The translations under genes were made by a program, and so were the position numbers. The notes under the pieces are model-generated. The model saw nothing but the letters and a program-made list of their open reading frames with translations, searched no databases and was not told the origin of the DNA. This document shows positions 1 through 10,561 of a DNA stretch of 64,000 nucleotides, piece by piece. Positions within the stretch are counted from its first letter, which is position 1, and the number at the start of each line of letters is the position of its first letter. Origin of the DNA: CAWGXZ01 sp963826695 (GTDB lineage Bacteria; Pseudomonadota; Gammaproteobacteria; Burkholderiales; Burkholderiaceae_C); assembly GCA_963826695.1 (NCBI GenBank), contig CAWGXZ010000004.1, positions 1,240,001 through 1,304,000 on the forward strand, written 5' to 3'.

Positions 1-61
1 TGAGCAGCATGAAGTGCAGGAACATGCCGAGCAGATCGCCCGCGCTCAGCGATGCGGTCAT
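1..61 (-). CDS. chromate transporter, second half-length subunit (partial)
   Basis: Only the first 20 codons lie in the window; the gene runs off the left edge. The start ATG (59-61) overlaps the TGA of the upstream chromate transporter gene as ATGA, so the two are translationally coupled. The visible start, MTASLSAGDLLGMFLHFMLL, is hydrophobic after a short polar head. Short-chain ChrA proteins usually occur as two adjacent half-size CHR-domain genes that act as a pair, so a second CHR subunit is the natural reading. This is inferred from position more than from sequence. Confidence 0.6.
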   Translation of the reverse strand, partial: MTASLSAGDLLGMFLHFMLL

Positions 62-645
62 CGCAGCCGCCGCCACGCCAGCACGACGCCGACGCCGCCA
101 ATGCCGAATACCGCCCAGACCAGCGGCCAGCGCCACCAGGCGATCGCCAGGAAGGTGGCGACCAGCAGGGCGACGCACCAGCGCGGCCCCATCGGATTGA
201 TGCGCAAGCTCGGCAGCAGCTTGAGCCCGGTGGCGATCACCAGCCCGGCGGCAACCGCGCCCATGCCGCGCAACGCGCCGCTGACGAGCGGGTAGCGCGC
301 CAACTCGTTGTAGCCAACCGCCAGCGCCAGGACCAGCACGAGCGGCACGGTCAGCATGCCGGCGAGCGCCGCCGCCGCACCACGCCAGCCGAAGAAGCGG
401 TCGCCGATCATCAGCGCCAGGTTGACGATGTTCGGGCCGGGCAGCACCTGGCCGATCGACAGCATCTCGACGAACTGGTCGCGCGTCAGCCAGCCGAGCC
501 GTTCGACCAACTCGCGCTGAGCGACGGCAAGCACGCCGCCGAAGCCCTGCAGCGCCATGCGGTTGAAGGCCCAGAACAGTTCGCCGAGCGTCGCCGGCGC
601 TCGCAGCGTCGGCGCGTCAAGCGGCGGCGGCGAAGCAGGCGGCAT
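58..645 (-). CDS. chrA: chromate transporter ChrA, short-chain CHR-domain subunit
   Basis: A 195-residue inner-membrane protein of the CHR family, half the length of classical ChrA (about 400 residues). CHR proteins export chromate or related oxyanions using the proton gradient. The N-terminal CHR signature is visible: FNRMALQGFGGVLAVAQREL at residues 28-47, followed by LSIGQVLPGPNIVNLALMIG. Four to five hydrophobic helices follow. It starts 2 bp after the dehydrogenase stop codon and overlaps the next CHR gene by ATGA, so the three genes form one minus-strand operon. The true substrate (chromate, sulfate or another anion) cannot be told from sequence. Confidence 0.85.
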   Translation of the reverse strand: MPPASPPPLDAPTLRAPATLGELFWAFNRMALQGFGGVLAVAQRELVERLGWLTRDQFVEMLSIGQVLPGPNIVNLALMIGDRFFGWRGAAAALAGMLTVPLVLVLALAVGYNELARYPLVSGALRGMGAVAAGLVIATGLKLLPSLRINPMGPRWCVALLVATFLAIAWWRWPLVWAVFGIGGVGVVLAWRRLR

Positions 646-647
646 GC

Positions 648-1658
648 TCAGCGCCGCGTCACCCGCAGTGCGTCCGGATTGACGATGTTGGTCGGCGTGC
701 CGTTGATGAAGTTCAGCACGTTGTCGAACGCGGCACTGAAGTAGAGCTCGTAGCTGTCCTGCTCGACATAGCCGATATGCGGCGTGCAGATGGCATTTTC
801 CAGCCGCAGCAGCGGGTGACCTTGCAGGATGGGCTCGGATTCGAACACGTCGACCGCGGCCATGCCGGGGCGACCGCGGTTCAGCGCCGAGACCAGTGCG
901 CCTTCCTCGATCAGCTCGGCCCGCGAGGTGTTCACCAGCAGGGCCGTCGGCTTCATGCGCGACAGCATCTCGAGCGTGACGATGCCGCGGGTGCGCTCGG
1001 ACAGGCGCAGGTGCAGCGAAAGCACGTCGCAGGCATCGAAGAAGGCTTCGCAGCTCGAAGCCGACACGAGGCCGTCGTGGCGGGCGCGGGCGCGCGACTC
1101 CTCGCTCCCCCAGACGACGACCTGCATGCCGAAGGCGCGCGCGTACCCCGCGAGCAGCTGGCCGATCTTGCCGTAGCCCCAGATGCCGAGCGTGCGCCCG
1201 TGCAGCACCGTGCCGACACCGAAGTTCGGCGGCATCGACGCCGACTTCAGCCCCGACTGCTGCCAGGCACCGTGCTTGAGGTTGCCGATGTACTGCGGCA
1301 GACGGCGCATCGCCGACATGATCAGCGCCCAGGTCAGCTCGGCGGGTGCGATCGGCGAGCCGACACCTTCGGCAACCGCCACACCCTGCCGGGTGCAGGC
1401 TTCGATGTCGATGTGCGGACCGACGCGTCCGGTCTGCGCGATCAGCCGCAGCTTGGGAAGCTTTTCGATCAGCGCCCGGGGAAAGTGGGTGCGCTCGCGG
1501 ATCAGCACCAGCACATCGGCGTCACGCAGCCGGATCGACAACTGGCCGATGCCCTTGACGGTGTTGGTGAAGACCTTCGGATTGAGCGATTCGAGCTTGC
1601 TGGCGCTGGGCAGCTTGCGGACCACGTCCTGGTAGTCGTCGAGGATGGTGATGTTCAC
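648..1658 (-). CDS. D-2-hydroxyacid dehydrogenase family protein
   Basis: A 336-residue NAD(P)-dependent D-isomer-specific 2-hydroxyacid dehydrogenase, related to phosphoglycerate dehydrogenase. The Rossmann motif GYGKIG is at residues 161-166. The catalytic triad of the family is present: Arg246 in NTSRAE, Glu275 in VFESEP, and His294 in TPHIGY. The start is GTG at 1656-1658, giving the typical beginning NITILDDYQDVV; no upstream ATG fits. It lacks the C-terminal ACT domain of SerA, so a role in serine synthesis is not implied and the substrate is unknown. It is followed 2 bp later by the chromate transporter genes. An 81-bp leader separates it from the palindromic element upstream. Confidence 0.88.
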   Translation of the reverse strand: MNITILDDYQDVVRKLPSASKLESLNPKVFTNTVKGIGQLSIRLRDADVLVLIRERTHFPRALIEKLPKLRLIAQTGRVGPHIDIEACTRQGVAVAEGVGSPIAPAELTWALIMSAMRRLPQYIGNLKHGAWQQSGLKSASMPPNFGVGTVLHGRTLGIWGYGKIGQLLAGYARAFGMQVVVWGSEESRARARHDGLVSASSCEAFFDACDVLSLHLRLSERTRGIVTLEMLSRMKPTALLVNTSRAELIEEGALVSALNRGRPGMAAVDVFESEPILQGHPLLRLENAICTPHIGYVEQDSYELYFSAAFDNVLNFINGTPTNIVNPDALRVTRR

Positions 1659-1739
1659 GAAGCGGGCGGAAGCGGTTTCTGCGGAGCCGGTGGATTGTGC
1701 ACGCTGCGGGTGGCGGGACCCGGCTCCGCTTGGCTCGGG

Positions 1740-2013
1740 CTAGGAGCCTGTCGGGCTTTGGGTCGGGCTCGCGTTGGGCCGGAAAAGGGGCTCAGCTTAG
1801 GCGCAAAGCGCAGCCGGGTTGGACACCCGGCGAGCATTTGCAACGACGGATCAGCCCCTTTTCCGGCCCAACCCGAAGGGCCGGGGCGATTCGCAGCGCC
1901 ATCCGTCGTTGCCGGCTCGCAGTGTGGGCCCGCCACACGGCTTCGCCGGCGCCTCGTCTGACACTGCGACTCGCCCCGGCGCGAGCCCGACCCAAAGCCC
2001 GACAGGCTCCTAG
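1740..2013. repeat. 274-bp nested inverted-repeat element (MITE-like) abutting lexA
   Basis: The outer arms 1740-1773 and 1980-2013 are perfect 34-bp inverted repeats beginning and ending with CTAG. Inside are further inverted pairs: 1774-1792 with 1853-1871 (19 bp perfect), a 12-bp pair around 1840-1851 and 1902-1913, and a 15-bp pair near 1883-1897 and 1964-1978 with one mismatch. No coding sequence is convincing inside. The right arm supplies the TAG stop codon of lexA. This accounts for the gene-free stretch 1659-2009 between the dehydrogenase start and the lexA stop. A non-autonomous transposable element is inferred; no transposase is present. Confidence 0.75.
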
Positions 2014-2654
2014 AGCTGCCAGCTGTTGCGGATCAGGCCGACGGCGAGTCCTTCGAGCGCGAAATCGCCGCGTCCGGCAACATGGATCGGTGCGAAATCC
2101 GGATTCTCGGCGCGCAACTCGATGCCGTCGGCGTGGCGCATGAAACGCTTGACGGTCACGTCGTCGCCGAGCCGTGCGACCACGATCTGCCCGTTCTTCG
2201 CATCGCTGGCCTTCTGCACGGCAAGCAGGTCGCCGTCGAGAATTCCGGCGTCGCGCATGCTCATGCCGCGTACCTTGAGCAGAAAGTCGGGTCGACGCTC
2301 GAACAGGCTGGCTTCGAGCTGGTAGGTGCGATCGACATGCTCCTCCGCCAGCAGCGGGCTGCCCGCAGCGACCCGACCGATCAGCGGAACGCTGAAGGCC
2401 GTGCCGCTGGGCGGCCGCATGCCTCTCGATGGGGAGCCCTTGAGGCGGATGCCACGCGATGTGCCACCGATCAGCTCGATGGCGCCCTTGCGTGCAAGCG
2501 CCTGGAGGTGTTCCTCGGCGGCATTGGCCGAGCGGAAGCCGAGTTCGGCGGCGATTTCGGCGCGCGTCGGTGGCGCGCCGGTCTGCTCGATCGCACGGGT
2601 GACGAGTTCGAGGATCTGTTGCTGCCGTTCGGTCAGTCGGGGTGCTTCTTGCAC
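2010..2654 (-). CDS. lexA: LexA repressor, SOS response regulator
   Basis: A 214-residue LexA. It has an N-terminal winged helix (residues 1-70, beginning LTERQQQILELV) and a C-terminal S24 autoprotease domain. The self-cleavage bond is Ala97-Gly98 in GRVAAGSP. The catalytic dyad is Ser132 (in GMSM) and Lys169 (in VTVKRF). It represses DNA-damage genes until RecA filaments trigger its cleavage. The start is GTG at 2652-2654, preceded by a GAAGG ribosome site; the only upstream ATG leads straight to a stop. An SOS box lies 25 bp upstream, so the gene is autoregulated. The stop codon lies within the arm of an adjacent palindromic element, but the protein has normal length. Confidence 0.97.
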   Translation of the reverse strand: MQEAPRLTERQQQILELVTRAIEQTGAPPTRAEIAAELGFRSANAAEEHLQALARKGAIELIGGTSRGIRLKGSPSRGMRPPSGTAFSVPLIGRVAAGSPLLAEEHVDRTYQLEASLFERRPDFLLKVRGMSMRDAGILDGDLLAVQKASDAKNGQIVVARLGDDVTVKRFMRHADGIELRAENPDFAPIHVAGRGDFALEGLAVGLIRNSWQL

Positions 2655-2678
2655 GGCGGGCCTTCAGAATGAGAAGGC

Positions 2679-2694
2679 CTGTATTTTCATCCAG
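2679..2694 (-). promoter_or_regulatory. SOS box (LexA operator) upstream of lexA
   Basis: On the minus strand the site reads CTGGATGAAAATACAG, an exact fit to the gammaproteobacterial/betaproteobacterial core CTG-N10-CAG with an AT-rich centre. It lies 25 bp before the lexA GTG start, as expected for LexA autorepression. Confidence 0.85.
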
Positions 2695-2750
2695 CCGGCG
2701 CGCAAGCACAAGTGCAGCCCCGCGTCAATGACGTGGGTGATTGCGGCCGC

Positions 2751-3176
2751 TTACTGCACCTCGAGTTCGACGTCGATGTTGCCGCGCGTGGCGTTGGAGT
2801 ACGGGCACACGCCGTGGGCGGCCTGGACCAGCTTTTCGGCGGCCTCGCGGTCCATGCCCGGAACGTTGATCTTCAGCTTGGCCTGGATGCCGAAGCCGGC
2901 AGGGATCGGCCCGATGCCGACATCCGCCGACACCGACGTGTCGTCCGGAAGCTTGGTCCCCTGCGTGCCGGCCACGTGTTTCATCGCACCGAGAAAACAC
3001 GCCGAATAGCCGGCAGCGAAGAGCTGCTCCGGATTCGTGCCGCCGGCACCGTCGCCACCCATTTCCTTCGGTACGGAAAGATCGACCGCGAGTTTTCCGT
3101 CGGACGATTTCGACGAGCCGGCGCGTCCCCCGGTCGAAGTGGCCGAGGCGGTGTAGAGAACTTTATCGAGTGCCAT
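2751..3176 (-). CDS. ohr: organic hydroperoxide resistance protein Ohr (OsmC family)
   Basis: A 141-residue thiol peroxidase that reduces organic (fatty-acid) hydroperoxides in the cytoplasm. The two family cysteines are present: Cys60 in GYSACFLGAM (peroxidatic) and Cys124 in HGVCPYSNATRGN (resolving). Arg19 and Glu50, which activate the thiolate in this family, are also in place. The start MALDKVLYTA is chosen because an AAGGGA ribosome site precedes it and the family begins here; an in-frame extension to 3257 is not supported. The gene is on the same strand as lexA, 74 bp upstream of the SOS box side. No ohrR regulator is seen beside it. Confidence 0.95.
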   Translation of the reverse strand: MALDKVLYTASATSTGGRAGSSKSSDGKLAVDLSVPKEMGGDGAGGTNPEQLFAAGYSACFLGAMKHVAGTQGTKLPDDTSVSADVGIGPIPAGFGIQAKLKINVPGMDREAAEKLVQAAHGVCPYSNATRGNIDVELEVQ

Positions 3177-3280
3177 GGAAGTCCCTTTGTGGAGTGGTCG
3201 AATGGGGACACCGAGGGCGGGCGCTGCTGCGTCACCGGCTCGTGGGTCCGCGCGCATTGTGCCCGCGGTGGCTGCCGGCT

Positions 3281-5178
<1,898 letters not shown>

Positions 5179-5182
<4 letters not shown>

Positions 5183-6066
5183 CGTGCGACCCCGCGCAGC
5201 AGCGCGTCGCGGGTGGCGAGCAGCACCTGGTCGGCGCCGGCGCTGGTTTCGAGCCAGGCCACCTCGAGCCGCGGGAAGGCCCGCTCGAAATGGTCGCGCT
5301 CGTTGCCGATTTCGAGCAGCAGCACGCCGATCGGGCTCAGCCGTTGCGGCGCCTCGGCGACGATCCGGCGCACCAGGTCCATGCCGTCGCCTCCGCCGGC
5401 CAGGGCAATGCGCGGCTCGTGGCGGTATTCGGGCGGCAGCGAGGCCATCCGTTCGGCATCGACATAAGGCGGGTTGCACAGGATCAGGTCGTAGCCGCCG
5501 GAGATTTCGGCAAACAGGTCGGAGCGCCGCAGGCGGATGCGGTCACCCAGGCGGTGCCGGTCGACGTTCAGCCGCGCGACGGCCAGCGCCTCGTCGCTGA
5601 TGTCGGCCGCATCGACTTCGATTTCCGGATACGCCAGGGCGGCGATGACCGCCAGGCTGCCGTTGCCGGTGCACAGGTCGAGCACGCGCCGCGTGTCCTC
5701 GGAAAGCCAGGTGTCGAGTTCGCCGCTGCCTTCGCCATCGACCAGCAGCTCGGCGATGAACGAGCGCGGCACGATCGTGCGTTCGTCGACGTGGAACGGC
5801 ACGTTCTGCAGCCACGCCTCGCCGGTCAGGTACGCGGCCGGCTTGCGGCTGGCGATGCGCTCGTCGATCAGCGCCTCGGCGCGGGCCCGCTCGGCGTCGC
5901 CGATCTCCTGCTGCGCCCGCGCTTCGAGTGCGTCGAGCTCGAGGCCGAGCGACCAGAGCACCAGCCAGGCCGCCTCGTCGAAGGCATTGGCAGTGCCGTG
6001 TCCAAACGAAACGCCCGCCTGGCGGAGGCGGGCGCTTTGCGCGGTGATGAGATCGATCAGTTTCAC
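5179..6066 (-). CDS. prmB: protein-(glutamine-N5) methyltransferase, ribosomal protein L3-specific
   Basis: A 295-residue S-adenosylmethionine-dependent methyltransferase. The N-terminal helical domain (residues 1-95) carries the fold of PrmB/PrmC, followed by a Rossmann domain with VLDLCTGNGSLAV (SAM-binding motif I) and the NPPY motif (substrate glutamine binding) in ILCNPPYVDAERM. PrmB methylates the glutamine of ribosomal protein L3, whereas PrmC acts on release factors. Overall similarity and the DAERMASLPPEYRHEP block favour PrmB. The start is GTG at 6064-6066, overlapping the dapE TGA; the stop overlaps the start of the next gene. It is therefore in the middle of a chain of coupled genes. 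Confidence 0.93.
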
Positions 6067-7217
6067 GTCAGCAGGGCTTCGAGCGTTTTTCGGTAGATGG
6101 TCTTCAGCGAGTCGAGGTCGTCGATCGCGACATGCTCGTCGATCTGGTGGATGCTGGCGTTGAGCGGGCCGAACTCGACCACCTGCGGACAGATGCGGGC
6201 GATGAAGCGACCGTCCGAGGTGCCGCCGGTGGTCGACAGCTCGGCCGCAGCGCCGGTGACGTCGGCGATGGCTTTCGACAGCGCCGCCGAGAGCTCGCCC
6301 GCCGGCGTCAGGAACGGCTCGCCGCCGAGGGTCCAGGCCACGCTGCGGTCGACCGCATGGCGGTCGAGCACCGCCTCGACGCGCTGCTTCAGCGTGGCGG
6401 CAGTCGCCTCGGTCGAGAAGCGGAAGTTGAAGTCGACCTGCAGCTCGCCCGGGATGACGTTCGTGGCGCCGGTGCCGGCGTGGACGTTGCTGATCTGGAA
6501 GCTGGTCGGCGGGAACCAGGCATTGCCGCGGTCCCATTCGGTGGCGGCGAGTTCGGCAAGCGCCGGCAGCGCCTGGTGGATCGGGTTGCACGCCAGTTGC
6601 GGATAGGCGATGTGGCCCTGTACGCCGTGGACCTTCAGCCGGCCGGAGAGCGAGCCGCGTCGACCGTTCTTGATCGTGTCGCCGAGACGCTCGACCGACG
6701 TCGGCTCGCCGACGATGCAATAGTCGATCCGGATCGCCTGCTCGCGCAGCCAGTCGCAAACCCGCACCGTGCCGTCGACGGAAGGGCCTTCCTCGTCGCT
6801 GGTCAGCAGGAAGGCCATGCTGCCGGCGGCGTCGGGGTGCGCGGCGACGAATTCCTCGGCCGCAACGACCATCGCCGCGATCGAACTCTTCATGTCGGCC
6901 GCCCCGCGGCCGTAGAGTTGGCCGTCGCGCTGCGTCGGCTGGAACGGATCGCTGGTCCAGCGGTCGAGCGGGCCGGTGGGGACGACGTCGGTATGGCCGG
7001 CGAAAACGAGCAACGGCGCAGCGGCCGAGCGCCCTGGCCGCTGCGCCCAGAGGTTGGAGACCTGCGCCCCCTCGGGACCGAAAGGCAGCGCCCGGCAGCC
7101 GAAGCCGATCGCCGCCAGCCGCTCGGCGAGCAGCGCCTGGCAGCCGCCGTCGGCCGGCGTCACCGACGGGCGGGCAATGAGTTGCTCGGCGAGTTGCCGG
7201 GTCGGCGACGCCGTCAC
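6063..7217 (-). CDS. dapE: succinyl-diaminopimelate desuccinylase
   Basis: A 384-residue binuclear zinc amidohydrolase of the M20 family. It removes succinate from N-succinyl-L,L-diaminopimelate, giving L,L-DAP for lysine and peptidoglycan synthesis. Metal-ligand motifs are visible: FAGHTDVVPTG, GRGAADMKSSIAAM, and TSDEEGPSVDGT. The start is taken as GTG at 7215-7217, giving TASPTRQLAEQLIARPSVTP, which matches how the family begins. An in-frame ATG 48 bp upstream is possible. It belongs to the dapC-dapD-pilU-dapE-prmB-yheS operon, so three steps of the succinylase branch of lysine synthesis are together. Confidence 0.95.
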   Translation of the reverse strand: MTASPTRQLAEQLIARPSVTPADGGCQALLAERLAAIGFGCRALPFGPEGAQVSNLWAQRPGRSAAAPLLVFAGHTDVVPTGPLDRWTSDPFQPTQRDGQLYGRGAADMKSSIAAMVVAAEEFVAAHPDAAGSMAFLLTSDEEGPSVDGTVRVCDWLREQAIRIDYCIVGEPTSVERLGDTIKNGRRGSLSGRLKVHGVQGHIAYPQLACNPIHQALPALAELAATEWDRGNAWFPPTSFQISNVHAGTGATNVIPGELQVDFNFRFSTEATAATLKQRVEAVLDRHAVDRSVAWTLGGEPFLTPAGELSAALSKAIADVTGAAAELSTTGGTSDGRFIARICPQVVEFGPLNASIHQIDEHVAIDDLDSLKTIYRKTLEALLT

Positions 7218-7275
7218 GGCCGTGCCCTGGCGTGGCGCGCCCGCCTGCGAAACAGCACGCTGCACTGTTCGGGCT

Positions 7276-8466
7276 TCATCGGCCCGCCACCGGGGCGCGT
7301 GCCCGCGGCGCCGGTGCCGGAACGTCGAGCGTGATCTCGGTGAAGCTCGGCACGTCGTCGGCCGCGTCGTCGGGCTTCGGCTGCAGCCGGGAAACCGGCG
7401 ACTGGTCGTTCTGCAGCCGCCAGAGGAGGTTGGTTGCCGAGTCGGCGTATGCCAGTCCCTCGTCGCGTGAAATCTGCCCCTCGCGGATCAGCCGCGCAAG
7501 ATCCTGCTCGAACGACTGCGACCCCTCGGCCATCGACTTTTCCATCGCCTCGCGGACGCCGGCCATGTTGCCATCCTCGATCAGCTTCTTGACCATCTCG
7601 CTGTTCTGCATCACCTCGACCACCGGCAAGCGGCCGCCGTGTGTCGAGCGCACCAGCCGCTGCGCGATCACCGCGCGCAGCCCCGACGAGAGGTCGCTGA
7701 GCAATGCCGGCCGGGCCTCGGGTGGATAAAAAGAAAGGATCCGGCCGAGCGCGTGGTAGCTGTTGTTGGCGTGCAGCGTGGCCATCACCAGGTGGCCGGA
7801 AAGTGCGTACGAGATCGCCGCCGTCATCGTCTCGCGGTCGCGGATTTCGCCGATCAGGATGCAGTCGGGTGCCTGCCGCATGGCGTTCTTCAGCGCCACC
7901 TGCAGCGAGGCGGTGTCGCTGCCGACCTCTCGCTGGTTGACGATCGACTTCTTGCTCGAGAACAGGAATTCGATCGGGTCCTCGATCGTCAGGATGTGAC
8001 CGGTCAGGCGTTGGTTGCGCTGCTCGAGCATTGCGGCCAGGGTCGTGCTCTTGCCGGTGCCGGTGGCGCCGACCATCAGGATCAGGCCGCGCTTTTCGGT
8101 CACCAGCTTGCCGAGCACCTCGGGCACGCCGAGCTTGTCGAGCGCCGGTATCTCGAACGGAATGCAGCGGATCACCGCGGCCACGCTGCCGCGCTGCTTG
8201 AAGCAGCTGAAGCGGAAGCTGCCGACCCCCGACACGCCCTTGCCGACGTTGAGTTCGCCGCAGGCGTCGAGCTCGGCCATCTGCTCTTCGCTGAGCATTT
8301 CGGCCAGCAGCTGGCGCGGCTGCGCCGGGGTCAGCGGCTGGTCGTTGAGCTGCAGGATCTGGCCATTGACCTTGATCAGGATCGGGCTCTTGGCCGACAG
8401 GTGCACATCGGACGCACCCTTTTCGGCCATCAGCCGCAACACCCGCTCGAGATTTCCGCCGCTCAT
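7276..8466 (-). CDS. pilU: type IV pilus retraction ATPase PilU
   Basis: A 396-residue hexameric ATPase of the PilT/GspE superfamily. Walker A GATGTGKS is at residues 133-140, followed by the Asp box (LTIEDPIEFLF), Walker B (CILIGEIRDRETM) and His box (SGHLVMATLHANN). The C-terminal segment MEKSMAEGSQSFEQDLARLI, and a length greater than PilT (about 345), identify it as PilU. PilU assists PilT in pilus retraction. It lies between dapD and dapE on the same strand (gaps of 21 and 58 bp), with no other pilus gene in the window. This placement recurs in betaproteobacteria and has no obvious metabolic logic. Confidence 0.93.
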   Translation of the reverse strand: MSGGNLERVLRLMAEKGASDVHLSAKSPILIKVNGQILQLNDQPLTPAQPRQLLAEMLSEEQMAELDACGELNVGKGVSGVGSFRFSCFKQRGSVAAVIRCIPFEIPALDKLGVPEVLGKLVTEKRGLILMVGATGTGKSTTLAAMLEQRNQRLTGHILTIEDPIEFLFSSKKSIVNQREVGSDTASLQVALKNAMRQAPDCILIGEIRDRETMTAAISYALSGHLVMATLHANNSYHALGRILSFYPPEARPALLSDLSSGLRAVIAQRLVRSTHGGRLPVVEVMQNSEMVKKLIEDGNMAGVREAMEKSMAEGSQSFEQDLARLIREGQISRDEGLAYADSATNLLWRLQNDQSPVSRLQPKPDDAADDVPSFTEITLDVPAPAPRARAPVAGR

Positions 8467-8487
8467 GTCGTGCCGCCGCTGCGCCGT

Positions 8488-9309
8488 TCAGGCGCGCAGC
8501 AGGTCGTTGATGCTGGTCTTGGCGCGGGTCTGTGCATCGACCCGCTTGACGATCACCGCGCAGTAGAGGCTGTACTTCCCGTCGGCACTCGGCAGGTTGC
8601 CGCTGACCACCACCGAGCCCGCAGGAACGCGCCCGTAGCTGACTTCGCCGGTGGCGCGGTCGTAGATCTTGGTGCTTTGGCCGATGTAGACGCCCATCGA
8701 AAGCACCGAGTTCTCCTCGACGATCACGCCTTCGACGACCTCCGAGCGGGCGCCGATGAAGCAGTTGTCCTCGATGATGGTCGGATTGGCTTGCAGCGGT
8801 TCGAGCACGCCGCCGATGCCGACGCCGCCGGAAAGATGCACGTTCTTGCCGATCTGCGCGCAACTGCCGACGGTGGCCCAGGTGTCGACCATCGTGCCCT
8901 CGTCGACATAGGCGCCGATGTTCACGTACGAGGGCATCAGGATGACATTCTTCGCCAGGAACGAACCGCGCCGGGCGACGGCCGGTGGCACGACGCGGAC
9001 CCCGCCGCTGCGCAGCGCCGCGTCGTCCAGGTCGGAGAACTTGGTGCGAACCTTGTCGTAGAAGGCCAGTTCACCGGCGTCGATACGGCGGTTGTCGTGC
9101 AGCCGGAACGACAGCAGCACGGCCTTCTTGACCCACTGGTTGACCTGCCAGTCACCGACGCCACGGCGCTCGGCCACGCGCAGACGGCCGGCGTCGAGCT
9201 CGGCAATGACGGTCTCGACCGCCTCGCGGATCTCAGGGCTGTTCTCCGGCGTCAGTGCGGCCCGGTTGTCCCAGGCGAGGTCGATCGTGGTCTGCAGTTG
9301 CTGGCTCAT
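8488..9309 (-). CDS. dapD: 2,3,4,5-tetrahydropyridine-2,6-dicarboxylate N-succinyltransferase
   Basis: A 273-residue trimeric acyltransferase. It transfers succinate from succinyl-CoA to tetrahydrodipicolinate in the lysine/DAP pathway. The N-terminal helical domain (residues 1-100) is followed by a left-handed beta-helix of hexapeptide repeats, for example VNIGAYVDEGTMVDTWATVG and IGKNVHLSGGVGIGG. Length and sequence match the family along the whole protein. The start ATG at 9307-9309 overlaps the dapC stop (ATGA), so it is translationally coupled to dapC. Confidence 0.97.
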   Translation of the reverse strand: MSQQLQTTIDLAWDNRAALTPENSPEIREAVETVIAELDAGRLRVAERRGVGDWQVNQWVKKAVLLSFRLHDNRRIDAGELAFYDKVRTKFSDLDDAALRSGGVRVVPPAVARRGSFLAKNVILMPSYVNIGAYVDEGTMVDTWATVGSCAQIGKNVHLSGGVGIGGVLEPLQANPTIIEDNCFIGARSEVVEGVIVEENSVLSMGVYIGQSTKIYDRATGEVSYGRVPAGSVVVSGNLPSADGKYSLYCAVIVKRVDAQTRAKTSINDLLRA

Positions 9310-10517
9310 GGCGCGGAGGTGGAAAGAGGGTTGCTACGGACGTAGTCGGCAATGCGGCGGGCCGCCTCGGTGCATTCGGCCAGGGGTGCCACCAGCGCCA
9401 GGCGGATGCGGCCGCGCCCGGGGTTGACACCGGCCGCTTCGCGGGCCAGCAGGCTGCCGGGCAGAACGGCGAGATTGTATTGAGCGAGCAGGCCGCGGGC
9501 GAAGCCGACATCGTCGCCATCCGGCACCCCGGCCCAGAGGTAGAAGCCGGCGTCGGGCCGCCGCACATCGAGCACTTCGCCCAGGATCGGCAGCACGGCA
9601 TCGAACTTGGCGCGGTAGAGCCTGCGGTTCTCGACCACATGCGCCTCGTCGCCCCAGGCGGCGATGCTGGCGCGCTGCACGGGCGGGCTCATCGCGCTGC
9701 CGTGGTAGGTGCGGTAGAGCAGGAAGCGCTCGATGATCGCCGCGTCGCCGGCGACGAAGCCCGAGCGCATGCCGGGCACGTTGCTGCGCTTGGACAGGCT
9801 GCTGAAGGCGATCAGCCGGCGAAAGTCGCTGCGGCCGAGGGCGGCGGCAGCTTCCAGGCTCGACAGCGGCGGCTGGTCGCCGAAGTAGATCTCGGAGTAG
9901 CACTCGTCGCTGGCGATGACGAAGCCGTGGCGGTCCGACAAATCGAACAGCAGCCGCCACTCGTCGAGCGGCATCACCGCGCCCGTCGGGTTGCCCGGCG
10001 AGCAGACGTAGAGCAGCTGCGTCCGCGCCCAGGTCTGCGCATCGACGGCCGACCAGTCCGCGGCGAAATTGCGCGCCGGGTCGCTGTTGGCGAAGGCCGT
10101 CTGCGCGCCGGCAAGGAGGGCGGCGCCCTCGTAGATCTGATAGAACGGATTCGGGCAGACGACGGTTGCCTGCGGCCGCGAGGCGTCGACGACGGTCTGC
10201 GCAATCGCGAACAGCGCCTCGCGCGAGCCGTTCACCGGCAGCAGCTGGGTGGCCGCATCGACAGCCAGGCCGTAGCGACGCTCGATCCAGCCGGCAATGG
10301 CCTTTCGCAGGTCGGGTGAGCCGGCGGTCGGCGGGTACTGGGCCAGCCCGTCGAGGCCGTCGACGAGCGCCTGCCGGACGAACGCCGGTGTCGCATGTTT
10401 CGGCTCGCCGATGCCGAGGCTGATCGGCTCGAAAGCAGCCGACGGCCGGATGTCGGCGGTCAGTGCGCGCAGCCGCTCGAAGGGGTAGGGGTGGAGCGTC
10501 GCCAGCCGCGGGTTCAT
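9306..10517 (-). CDS. dapC: succinyldiaminopimelate transaminase
   Basis: A 403-residue PLP-dependent class I aminotransferase. It converts N-succinyl-2-amino-6-ketopimelate to N-succinyl-L,L-DAP, between the DapD and DapE steps. The PLP lysine is in FSSLSKRSNVPGMRSGF. SPGNPTGAV and SDECYSEIYFG (cofactor-binding Asp and Tyr) are also present. The start MNPRLATLHPYPFERL is the usual beginning of this family; the reading frame stays open upstream but has no homologous sequence there. It is the first gene of the dap operon, so the promoter should lie in 10518-10684. Confidence 0.94.
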   Translation of the reverse strand: MNPRLATLHPYPFERLRALTADIRPSAAFEPISLGIGEPKHATPAFVRQALVDGLDGLAQYPPTAGSPDLRKAIAGWIERRYGLAVDAATQLLPVNGSREALFAIAQTVVDASRPQATVVCPNPFYQIYEGAALLAGAQTAFANSDPARNFAADWSAVDAQTWARTQLLYVCSPGNPTGAVMPLDEWRLLFDLSDRHGFVIASDECYSEIYFGDQPPLSSLEAAAALGRSDFRRLIAFSSLSKRSNVPGMRSGFVAGDAAIIERFLLYRTYHGSAMSPPVQRASIAAWGDEAHVVENRRLYRAKFDAVLPILGEVLDVRRPDAGFYLWAGVPDGDDVGFARGLLAQYNLAVLPGSLLAREAAGVNPGRGRIRLALVAPLAECTEAARRIADYVRSNPLSTSAP

Positions 10518-10561
10518 GGGGGCATTATCGACAACCCCCTGCGCAGGTCCTGACTCGAGGC

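Noticed and set aside
1792..2709. A longer minus-strand frame overlapping lexA and the palindromic element
   Set aside because: It is out of frame with LexA, Arg-rich, and crosses the inverted repeats.
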